The notes under the pieces: generated by a model
Seen by the model: only the letters and a program-made list of their open reading frames with translations
Databases searched by the model: none
Told to the model about the DNA's origin: nothing
Program-made: the position numbers and the translations under genes
Part shown: one piece after another, positions 17,061 to 24,607 of the stretch
Layout of the letters: each line of letters starts with the position of its first letter
Position numbering within the stretch: position 1 is the first letter of the stretch
Source: Bradyrhizobium frederickii
Lineage (GTDB): Bacteria > Pseudomonadota > Alphaproteobacteria > Rhizobiales > Xanthobacteraceae
DNA: 64,000 nt
Direction of reading: 5' to 3'
Assembly: GCF_004570865.1 (NCBI RefSeq)
Contig: NZ_SPQS01000004.1
Span: forward strand, 310,001-374,000

Positions 17061-18172
17061 ATAGATCGTCGGCAGAGCTGGTGTTGAGACCGGCTTCGGA
17101 TGCAGTGTTCGCGCTGCTGAACGGTCGATCAACGCTCTTCAGCGAAGCAGGGCAGAAAATCTTTGAGCTGGACCGAGTAGGAGCATTCATCTGGTGTAAG
17201 CTGGCGCAAGGCGCCTCGTTGGAAGACGCCCATCAGGAGCTTAGGGCGCTAGGCATCGACGAGCACACGGCACGCCAGTTCACGCGACAGCTTGTAGATG
17301 TCTGGATCGATCGGGCGTTGCTCGAGGTCGACTGGCGAATGCCGGCCGATTTTGCCTTCTCAGCGGTTCTGGGCTCGCTCAGAATAGGAGTCCGGGCTGC
17401 AAATCGGGAGCTCTTAAGCCGGCTGTGTTCGCTGTTTTGTGTTTCCGACCAGAGCGCCCGCGGCGACGACGACATAGCCATCGAGGCGATGATGCTGGAC
17501 GAGCAAGTGTTGTTGCGCGGAGAGAATTCCAGCATCTCCAGATGTGAAGTCGAAGCACTTGCACCCACGGTCAAAGCTCACATCACCGAGCGGCTTATTC
17601 GAAGCAATCGCTGGACCTTCTCTCTTCATGCCGCTTCTCTCGTGAAAGACGGTGTAGGCCTGTTGTTGTGCGGCCAGCCAGGAGCTGGAAAGTCCACCCT
17701 CACACTGCAGCTGGTGGACGCCGGACTTCGGTATGCCGGGGATGACGTTGCGCTGGTTGGAGCTGACGGAACGATCTGCGGCATTCCGTTTGCTCTCACC
17801 TTGAAGGAGGGGTCGTGGGACTTGCTCTCGCGACTACATGGTGACCGGTACGACACGACGCATTGCCGCGCGGACGGCATTTCGGTGCGCTACGTGCCGA
17901 TTCCGGATGCGCACAACCAAAGCGTTTCCGCGAGTTGGCTCATCTTCTTGAACCGGGTCGAGAGCGGTCCGGCCGAATTGACCGCGATAGACCAGCTGGA
18001 CTCGATGAGGCGGCTCATTGGGAACGCATTTGCCGCTGACGGAAGACTTTCGCAGGCCGGCTTCTTAGCTCTGAAGCGGATAGTCACGGGCGCGCGATCC
18101 CTTCAATTGACCTACTCCGAAGCCGTGGAGGCTCGGCGCGTGCTTATGGATCTATGCAATGGCAAGGCATAG
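17054..18172 (+). CDS. PqqD-like (RRE) domain fused to HprK-like serine kinase
   Basis: A 372-residue protein. Residues about 10-95 look like a PqqD/RiPP-recognition-element winged helix (STLFSEAGQKIFELDRVGAF, then IWCKLAQGASLEDAHQEL). Residues about 185-370 are an HPr-kinase-like domain with a P-loop, GQPGAGKST (about residue 208), and a following acidic motif, YAGDDVALV. Full-length HPr kinase/phosphorylases regulate carbon use through HPr; here the N-terminal domain and context differ. HprK-like kinases occur in lasso-peptide clusters, where they phosphorylate the peptide, and HprK-related proteins recur in polysaccharide/exosortase loci. The downstream nucleotidyltransferase gene overlaps by 14 bases, so the two are co-expressed. 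The substrate is unknown. Confidence 0.82.
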   Translation: MLNRSSAELVLRPASDAVFALLNGRSTLFSEAGQKIFELDRVGAFIWCKLAQGASLEDAHQELRALGIDEHTARQFTRQLVDVWIDRALLEVDWRMPADFAFSAVLGSLRIGVRAANRELLSRLCSLFCVSDQSARGDDDIAIEAMMLDEQVLLRGENSSISRCEVEALAPTVKAHITERLIRSNRWTFSLHAASLVKDGVGLLLCGQPGAGKSTLTLQLVDAGLRYAGDDVALVGADGTICGIPFALTLKEGSWDLLSRLHGDRYDTTHCRADGISVRYVPIPDAHNQSVSASWLIFLNRVESGPAELTAIDQLDSMRRLIGNAFAADGRLSQAGFLALKRIVTGARSLQLTYSEAVEARRVLMDLCNGKA

Positions 18173-19232
18173 CGCGGCGCTAACGACCCTCTGCAATTGC
18201 CTGCAAGGCCTGCCACCTGTCGATATCGAGTGGACTTCGGTCATAGGGCTTGCAAATCAGACTCTGACGACGCCGGCGCTCATCGATTTTGTCGATAAGT
18301 TTGCATCGATCCTTCCGGAGGACGTCAGCCAATACATTCGGCAGATCCACGGCCGAAACGTGCTGCGCAACAATCGGCTCCTCCTTCAACTCGAAGAAGC
18401 CGTCGTTGCGTTGAACGGCTACGGCATTACGCCAATCCTGCTCAAGGGGGCATCAACGCTGGCGACCGCGCACGAGGCGCGACGAGGCGTTCGATTGATG
18501 TCCGATCTGGATATCATGATCATGCCAGATGAGGCCAGGACGGCAGTCGCCGCTCTATGTGCAATTGGTTACGATATTCATGCCCAGGCCCCGCCCGAAA
18601 GCCAGCGGTGGCATGTCGATTTGAATCGCTCGCAGGATGTCGGGGCCATCGACCTGCAAACGGCAGCTCCAGGTCCCGCGTACCTCTATCAGAGCTTCGG
18701 GCAGGCGCTGGACCATTGCGTCCCTGCGCCGCTGGGGCAGGGACGCGTTTACATCCCCACGCCTATCTACGGCGCCCTCATGTTGATCATCCATGATCAG
18801 TTTCAAGACTATGGTTATTGGCTCGGCGATCTCGACCTGCGGCACCTTGTTGAATTGCGCGATCTAAACAATTCTGTCGGTGGGCTCGATTGGAGGGAGC
18901 TTGCCTCTCTTGTCCCGGGCGAATTGATGAAGAATGCGGTTGAAACCCAGCTGCTCGCTCTTGCCGAGTTGCTTGGCGTCGATCTTCCGCGAGAGTTGCG
19001 CTCTCGGCTGATTCCCCGTCTGCAGTTCGTGCGACAGTTGATGCAGGCGCGCTTTCCAGCCACTCGTGTGCCCTTCCTCGCGATGATGGTGCTGGATATT
19101 GGAAACTACCGAAAGGTGGCGAACGGCGCCATCCCACCCGCGCGCCGGCGCGGGTTGTGGTCCTTGCCGAGGATGGGAACCCTGCAGTTTCTGTTGGAGG
19201 CGGCCGTCGCGGTGCGCGCAGGGAAGGCCTAA
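18159..19232 (+). CDS. Nucleotidyltransferase-family protein (NTP_transf_5 type)
   Basis: A 357-residue protein overlapping the kinase gene. The nucleotidyltransferase signature is ITPILLKGASTLATA (about residue 90) followed by RLMSDLDIMI (about residue 113), where the DxD pair should bind metal and NTP. The rest is helical. This family commonly sits beside PqqD-like, HprK-like and lasso-peptide-maturation-like genes and in polysaccharide clusters. It probably transfers a nucleotide or nucleotide-linked group to a protein, peptide or sugar; which one is unknown. No signal peptide or membrane span. Confidence 0.82.
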   Translation: MARHSAALTTLCNCLQGLPPVDIEWTSVIGLANQTLTTPALIDFVDKFASILPEDVSQYIRQIHGRNVLRNNRLLLQLEEAVVALNGYGITPILLKGASTLATAHEARRGVRLMSDLDIMIMPDEARTAVAALCAIGYDIHAQAPPESQRWHVDLNRSQDVGAIDLQTAAPGPAYLYQSFGQALDHCVPAPLGQGRVYIPTPIYGALMLIIHDQFQDYGYWLGDLDLRHLVELRDLNNSVGGLDWRELASLVPGELMKNAVETQLLALAELLGVDLPRELRSRLIPRLQFVRQLMQARFPATRVPFLAMMVLDIGNYRKVANGAIPPARRRGLWSLPRMGTLQFLLEAAVAVRAGKA

Positions 19233-19358
19233 ACCACTTCGTCGTTTGCGGCAGATGCCCTCGGCGGGCGCTTCAATCACAGCGTTCGGAGCAGTTAGCG
19301 GGCTTCCAGATCCGTGGGCCGGATATCGCGCATGCCGGCATTTGCCGTGGCAGGGCTA

Positions 19359-19742
19359 TCAATGCTCGTGACCACCAGCATCCCGGTGGGAGGCTTCGCT
19401 GTTCTCGTGAATCCTGAACTCGTCCAGCGTGTGCCCCGAGTGGAGCGCGGCGACCAGCCAGCGCGGCTGTTTACCACGCCCAGACCAAGTCTCTGTCGGT
19501 TTGAGGGGGTTGAAGTATTTCGGTACGACCTTTGGGTATTTGCGGCGAGGCGGCTGGCCCGAGCCCGTGGCTGTCGCCCCGCCCTCCGCCCCACCGAATT
19601 GATCCGGTTGATTGAGTTGCGCCAAGCGCTTCTCCAGCTCCCGCTTTTCGGCTGTGATCTTTTCAGCAAGAATCTTTGTTAGCTCCTCGTGGAGGAGCCA
19701 TAGCTCTTCGAAATCCATGGCTTCGAGATCCTGCCTGCGCAT
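19359..19742 (-). CDS. H-NS-family nucleoid-associated protein (copy 1)
   Basis: A 127-residue protein from MRRQDLEAMDFEELWLLHEE. The first ~50 residues form the oligomerising coiled coil, and a Gly/Pro-rich linker follows. The C-terminal DNA-binding domain holds the hallmark KYFNPLKPTETWSGRGKQPR (about residues 87-106), in which TWSGRGKQPRWL is the AT-hook-like minor-groove motif of H-NS/HvrA proteins. The start at 19742 is favoured; the frame extends upstream without extra domain sequence. It is divergent from copy 2 at 20463 across a 720-base AT-rich gap. It likely silences AT-rich promoters in this locus. Confidence 0.9.
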   Translation of the reverse strand: MRRQDLEAMDFEELWLLHEELTKILAEKITAEKRELEKRLAQLNQPDQFGGAEGGATATGSGQPPRRKYPKVVPKYFNPLKPTETWSGRGKQPRWLVAALHSGHTLDEFRIHENSEASHRDAGGHEH

Positions 19743-20462
19743 AACATTCTCGGCACCGTTCGACCATCGCTCCCCTGCCTGTCGTCTCACGCCGAATATC
19801 GCTTTTCGAGTGGCGAACAACATTGGCAGGGCAAGGGTTGGTCTTTCAAATTGACGCGACAATAAATAAATAATATATTATTTAATATATATAGCGAGGA
19901 TTATTTTTATCTGTTTATTTGATAGGTGAGGGAATCTTGCTGGAAGCTCCAAGAGAAACATTGGATATCATCGGCTGCCCGCTGGGGCGTATTCGAGCGG
20001 CGGTGAGTCGGTTTATCGCTCCCTCGGCTTCATCGAGCGACATCCGGGCTTTGAAGCTACAAATCCAGCTGCGAAGGCTTGCTCTGAGAGACATCGCAGT
20101 CATAAGCGCCCGGTTGCAGCGTGCCGATAGCCGGAGCTCAGGCGGATTGCCAGCAAAGGCCGGCCTGGCGCACCGGTCATATTCGCCGAGAGCGCGGCGT
20201 GGCAGATCGATCGCGCGCCCCGTTTAACAGCCAATTTCCGCTTGAGGTGAGGCGCCGGTGCACGTAAAGCGCGTGTTCTTAGTCTGGCTGTTATTAAATT
20301 GAGCGGATAATGCATTTTTTGGTCTTGATTGGAACCGGCGGCGCAGCTATGTGGAGGGCGAACTTTCTGCCGGTTCCACATATTTCTGCGTAGAACCCGA
20401 CACTGGGGGCTTGATTATCGGGCAGGGGCGATATTAAATGGGCGCAACTACAGGATGCTAGC
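19743..20462. promoter_or_regulatory. AT-rich divergent control region between the two H-NS-like genes
   Basis: This gap separates two divergent H-NS-like genes. Positions 19,858-19,920 are almost pure A/T (TAATATATTATTTAATATAT), far below the locus average in GC. A plus-strand frame of 102 codons (19919-20227) exists but is not a convincing protein. The AT-rich core is a plausible autoregulatory H-NS site and promoter pair. Confidence 0.5.
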
Positions 20463-20831
20463 ATGTCTACCAAGAAGCTCGAACTAGAAGCGATGTCCAT
20501 CGACGATCTATGGTCGCTTCATGAGGAAATTAGCGGCATTTTGTCGGATCGGATAAAGGCGGAAAAGCAGGAGCTGGAGAAGCGTTTGGCGGTTCTCGGC
20601 GGCGGGATGGCTATGTTGGCCGAGGCAACCGGGCCGGGCGTCTCTCCGACCGGCAAGCAAAGGCGGAAATATCCACGCGTACTGCCGAAATATCGTAACC
20701 CGCAGACTTCCGAAACCTGGTCGGGACGAGGCAAGCGGCCGCGTTGGCTGGTCGCTGCCATGAAATCCGGCCGTCGGATCGAGGATTTCCGTATCGGGGA
20801 AGCGGCTCCGAAGCTTCGGCAGCGGGCGTGA
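20463..20831 (+). CDS. H-NS-family nucleoid-associated protein (copy 2)
   Basis: A 122-residue paralogue of the protein at 19359. It has an N-terminal coiled coil (LELEAMSIDDLWSLHEEISG), a linker, and a C-terminal DNA-binding domain with RKYPRVLPKYRNPQTSETWS followed by GRGKRPRWL. The two copies are clearly alike in all three parts but far from identical, so the duplication is not recent. It is convergent with the initiating transferase gene across a hairpin. Confidence 0.9.
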   Translation: MSTKKLELEAMSIDDLWSLHEEISGILSDRIKAEKQELEKRLAVLGGGMAMLAEATGPGVSPTGKQRRKYPRVLPKYRNPQTSETWSGRGKRPRWLVAAMKSGRRIEDFRIGEAAPKLRQRA

Positions 20832-20837
20832 GAACTT

Positions 20838-20861
20838 GTTGCGCCAGCAGGCTGGCGCAAC
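20838..20861. terminator. Possible bidirectional hairpin between convergent genes
   Basis: Inverted repeat GTTGCGCCAGC / GCTGGCGCAAC (20838-20848, 20851-20861) placed exactly between the convergent H-NS-like and sugar-transferase genes. It lacks a clean T-run, so terminator activity is likely but not certain. Confidence 0.55.
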
Positions 20862-20882
20862 TTGGTGTATGGCGATCGGGTC

Positions 20883-22349
20883 CTAGTAAGCATTGCGCCC
20901 CCGCAAAACTTCCAAAGGAGTTCGCAACAGGATTGCGAGATCCAGCCGAAGGCTCCAGTTGTCGATATACCAGAGATCGTATTCAACGCGTCTCTCTACC
21001 ATGGTCGCTGTAGGCGTTGGTCCACGGCAGCCATGGATTTGAGCCCATCCTGTCAATCCCGGTCTCACTCGACGTCGGAAGGCGTACTTCCGGACGAGCT
21101 TGTCGAACTGTCCGTCGTGGGCCAAGGCGTGGGGACGCGGGCCCACCAGCGACATATTGCCCTCAAGAACATTTAGCAGCTGTGGCAGTTCGTCGAAACT
21201 CGTCCGACGCAACCATTTGCCCACCCGGGTGACGCGTTGGTCCAGTGGGGTGGCCTGAGCGATTACGCTGCCGTCCTCGAGCACATGCATGGTCCGAAAT
21301 TTGCGGATTGAAAATATTCGGCCATTGAAGCCGCATCGTCGTTGCTTGAAGAGGATCGGGCCGGGAGAATCCAGTCGGATCGCGACGGCAGCTATCGCGA
21401 GAAACGGTGCAAGGACTGTCAAAGCAAGTCCCGCACCGATAATATCAATTGTTCGTTTGCTCGCGCGCTCGATTGCGGTGAGGGGGCCGGGCTGGATCTC
21501 TACGCAAGCGGCACTTCCCAAGCTCCTTGCCGGATGTCGAAGCAATTCCGATGCAGCGCCAACCGGGACGAACATGATGGGGAATGGCAGCACTCTCAGA
21601 TCTGAGATAAAGGCACGAAGGTCGGCCCATCGTGCAGGATTGGCCTCCAGCACGATCTTATCGACTTCGGAGTTACGAATATGTTCGATCACGCGGGAGC
21701 TCAGCTGTTTTCTGGAACCGGGGTCTGAGCCCATCGCAGGCAAATCAAAGCGGCCTTTGACGCAATAGCCGAGAACCGCAAGAGTCTCCGACAGACCAGC
21801 ATGACTCGACGGCGGCTGATCGGTGATGAGGACGAGACTCGTCCGCGCGAACCTCCTGCCACTGAAGCATTTTATCAGAAGTTTCCTGGCAACGCACCGT
21901 TGCACAATCAAAGATGCCAGGCCGAGTACCGCAAACAGGAGGCCGGCGCCTCGGAAGAAGCTCGGATTGTCATCGAGCATCTCCACAGTGGCGGCCAGGA
22001 CATGCAACAAAATCCACGTGAGGCAAATGCCGCGAACCTGGCTTCGGAGTACCAGGAGTTCGGTTGGCCGATACAGTCCCCTGCCTTTCAGAATGTAGAC
22101 CAAACACACTGCTGCTGCCGCCGCGTAGCCGAATGCTTGGATTAGACCGGCTTGTGCCGGGCCGCCGGGTGAAAGTAGCGCGGAAAGGAAACCGGCGAAT
22201 AGAATGGTCACGATATCGGCGCAGATCACGACAAGCTCGACCGAGTCGTACCGGACGGGCCATTTTCCTTCATCAGCAATGGGCGATTGTGAGTTGACGA
22301 GAGTTAGAGCGCTCCCATCGTCTGCGATATGCCGGTTGATAAAATTCAT
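20883..22349 (-). CDS. Initiating polyprenyl-phosphate sugar-1-phosphate transferase (ExoY/WbaP/WcaJ type)
   Basis: A 488-residue bacterial sugar transferase that starts repeat-unit assembly by moving a hexose-1-phosphate onto undecaprenyl phosphate. The N-terminal half has several transmembrane segments (about residues 40-160) and a CoA-binding-like middle domain. The C-terminal half is the catalytic module: [20 protein letters not shown] membrane entry, [46 protein letters not shown], then GPRP and [10 protein letters not shown]. It is the last gene of the minus-strand assembly block with the polymerase-like protein and the BY-kinase. Confidence 0.93.
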   Translation of the reverse strand: MNFINRHIADDGSALTLVNSQSPIADEGKWPVRYDSVELVVICADIVTILFAGFLSALLSPGGPAQAGLIQAFGYAAAAAVCLVYILKGRGLYRPTELLVLRSQVRGICLTWILLHVLAATVEMLDDNPSFFRGAGLLFAVLGLASLIVQRCVARKLLIKCFSGRRFARTSLVLITDQPPSSHAGLSETLAVLGYCVKGRFDLPAMGSDPGSRKQLSSRVIEHIRNSEVDKIVLEANPARWADLRAFISDLRVLPFPIMFVPVGAASELLRHPARSLGSAACVEIQPGPLTAIERASKRTIDIIGAGLALTVLAPFLAIAAVAIRLDSPGPILFKQRRCGFNGRIFSIRKFRTMHVLEDGSVIAQATPLDQRVTRVGKWLRRTSFDELPQLLNVLEGNMSLVGPRPHALAHDGQFDKLVRKYAFRRRVRPGLTGWAQIHGCRGPTPTATMVERRVEYDLWYIDNWSLRLDLAILLRTPLEVLRGRNAY

Positions 22350-22517
22350 GGCTAACCAACAAAAAACGCAAGGAAGATTTAATATACTATAATTTTAAAT
22401 CTAATAGCAATTGAATCCGAGGATTCAATAAAATTAATAGGAGCTATTCATGCTGACGCGATATCAAATAGGCTCGACCTGGGCGCGATCGTCCCGAGGC
22501 ACGTTGCCGAAAAACGG
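22350..22517. promoter_or_regulatory. AT-rich gap upstream of the initiating transferase
   Basis: Positions about 22,370-22,445 are strongly A/T (AAGATTTAATATACTATAAT), including an inverted pair ATTGAATCC-GA-GGATTCAAT (22,409-22,428). It separates the transferase from the polymerase-like gene upstream, suggesting the transferase has its own promoter. Confidence 0.45.
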
Positions 22518-24512
22518 CTATGGGCTTCGCGAGCGTAACTTCTGAACGTAACCAGGATCGAGCTCCAAAATCGAGCTATCGGCAAACGCCCTGCCGTCTG
22601 CCGATGCCGACTGGTATGCGGCGGCGATGGCTGGCTGGAGTGGGGTCCGGCCAGTGATAGCAACCTTAAGGTCGCGCCGGATAAGATCTCGAAGCTCAGG
22701 CTCCTTGATCGCCGCATCAGTGCCGAGAGCGACGGAAAGCCGTAGCGGAATAAGTTCCACCGCGTTTGGTGCAGTATAGTAGGACATCTTAAGTAAGCTT
22801 GTCGTGTCATAAGGCGCCGCGTGCTGCTTTGAAAGCGCCGCAAGCATGAGCCAAACGTCGCCCCGAAGGGGTGAATATTGCAGCACCGCAGAAAGAGCGT
22901 TCAAGTTCGTGGACCGACCGATCTCGGCTGCCTTGTCGGACTTAAGGGGCAGAATTGCAGTGAATCCTGAGGCAGTCGAGGCATGCTCGCGCGTGGATTG
23001 GTGCGTTGAGGCCAAGGCTTCATTCGAGCCGGCAACCGATGTAACTGAGAGTCGATCACTGAAAGGCCACCTTTGCGAGACGATCCAACCCGTTTGCGCA
23101 GCCAACAGCAACCCGATCATAGTCAGAGCAACGCGGGTCGGAGGCCATCGGGAAGCGAAGATAGGCCAAGGAATCCGTCGCGCTGCCGTGGTTTGGTCGC
23201 TGGCCTCCGTAGGCGGCCGCAATTCGAGGGTCTCCACGTCGCGAGCCGTCCCCGACAGGCTTTGAGCAAAAGCCAGGCCGAAGACCGCCGCCACCAACAG
23301 TGATGCCCATAAGTCGAAAAGGCTGTTTTCGGCAAAGGCCAGTATTGTCAACGATACGGAAGCGCCGGCGCCGACGGCTGGGTACAAGTAAGAGTGATTG
23401 CGAGACAAGGCGCGCCCGAACAACATGCAGGCGCTCATGACGGTAACCATCAACAGGCCACAAAGGAACGTACGTCCCATTTCGACCGCGACCGCTGCGG
23501 CGGCGGTCGGTCGTTCGCGCATTGCGAGCATGCCACCGTCCGCATAAATCGGCAGAAGCGCAACAAACGTACCTGCACCGCTCCCGATCGGGTGAGTGTC
23601 CTGTAGCATCCGCTCAGTTGCTGCCCGAGTCTGCGTCGACAGGGCAGTCGTCAGGTCAGCATTCCGATTGATTGGAATGAAAGTGAAGCTGGCGACGAAC
23701 AACATGGCGGCGGTCGCGAGAACGCCAGCTCTGCCCCACAGGCCAAAGAACCATTTGCGAATAGCGACCACCGTGAGGATGGTTGTCATTCCGAGCAGGA
23801 CGGCAATCAGCGCGATCCAGCCGCCACAAAGCGCGGCCGCCGCAACGGAGACGATCAATGACAGAATGGCGCAGGTCATCATGACGAGCGGTCCTGCCGG
23901 CGAGCGAGGGGATCTTCTAGGCCGCCGGAATTGGTCGACCGCACGGATAGCCATTGCAGTGGAGAGAAGGGCACCAAGTGCCGCCGCGGTCAATGTCCAG
24001 ACTTGTTCGGCGGGCCAGGAACCACTCTGATTGCTACTTCTCCATACCGAAAATATGCAGATGGCCGCGGTGATCGATACGAGGATATAGAGGACTTGCG
24101 CCGCCCGATTCTTGTCCAGAGTAACGACTGCGGTGACGACGCCCGCAGCGAGGACAGCGTTGTAATGCGAAAGCGCCAATATCGTCTCGCGTACATCAAC
24201 CGAGAACCTCTCTGCGAGAGGTTGGTCTAGGGCTGCCGATGAAATCGCCCAGATCTGATTTCCAAGGCCACGGAGCGGGATCGGAACCACCTGCAAGGCA
24301 ATCCAAAGCACGGGCGCGGCGAGAGCCAAAATGAAGAGGGGCCGCAGAAGCTTCGCGAAGCAAGCGAGGGTTGACGACGTGGAGAAAAGGCCGGCGGCCA
24401 GTATAGCGGCCGCAAGAACGCCCGATAGCGCCGCTAGACCTAGCAGGTTCGGGACCACAGCAAAATCCGCAGAGACGGCCGCCAGCGCAGCGAGCATCGT
24501 AGACTGAAACAT
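22518..24512 (-). CDS. O-antigen ligase/polymerase-like membrane protein
   Basis: A 664-residue multi-pass membrane protein with about a dozen hydrophobic segments and the periplasmic-loop signature of the Wzy/WaaL superfamily, DTHPIGSGAGTFVALLPIYA. The C-terminal ~170 residues are soluble and TPR-like (LQYSPLRGDVWLMLAALSKQ), a layout seen in rhizobial polymerases that sit with ExoP-type kinases. It should polymerise repeat units at the periplasmic side. The 3' end lies 168 bases before the initiating transferase gene. Confidence 0.82.
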   Translation of the reverse strand: MFQSTMLAALAAVSADFAVVPNLLGLAALSGVLAAAILAAGLFSTSSTLACFAKLLRPLFILALAAPVLWIALQVVPIPLRGLGNQIWAISSAALDQPLAERFSVDVRETILALSHYNAVLAAGVVTAVVTLDKNRAAQVLYILVSITAAICIFSVWRSSNQSGSWPAEQVWTLTAAALGALLSTAMAIRAVDQFRRPRRSPRSPAGPLVMMTCAILSLIVSVAAAALCGGWIALIAVLLGMTTILTVVAIRKWFFGLWGRAGVLATAAMLFVASFTFIPINRNADLTTALSTQTRAATERMLQDTHPIGSGAGTFVALLPIYADGGMLAMRERPTAAAAVAVEMGRTFLCGLLMVTVMSACMLFGRALSRNHSYLYPAVGAGASVSLTILAFAENSLFDLWASLLVAAVFGLAFAQSLSGTARDVETLELRPPTEASDQTTAARRIPWPIFASRWPPTRVALTMIGLLLAAQTGWIVSQRWPFSDRLSVTSVAGSNEALASTHQSTREHASTASGFTAILPLKSDKAAEIGRSTNLNALSAVLQYSPLRGDVWLMLAALSKQHAAPYDTTSLLKMSYYTAPNAVELIPLRLSVALGTDAAIKEPELRDLIRRDLKVAITGRTPLQPAIAAAYQSASADGRAFADSSILELDPGYVQKLRSRSP

Positions 24513-24607
24513 TTTACACCATCTCTGACTCTGACTCGCCCAAAACGGAGAGCATATTGCAGAAGGTGCGGACTCCGTCGTGAGGTCCGACGTATGTCAA
24601 AGTCATC

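Noticed and set aside
17054..18172. Classical HPr kinase/phosphorylase of the PTS
   Set aside because: The N-terminal domain is PqqD-like, there is no PTS gene nearby, and the partner is a nucleotidyltransferase.
16624..19232. Complete lasso-peptide cluster
   Set aside because: No asparagine-synthetase-like cyclase, no transglutaminase-like B2 protease and no transporter are present; only the kinase and nucleotidyltransferase match.
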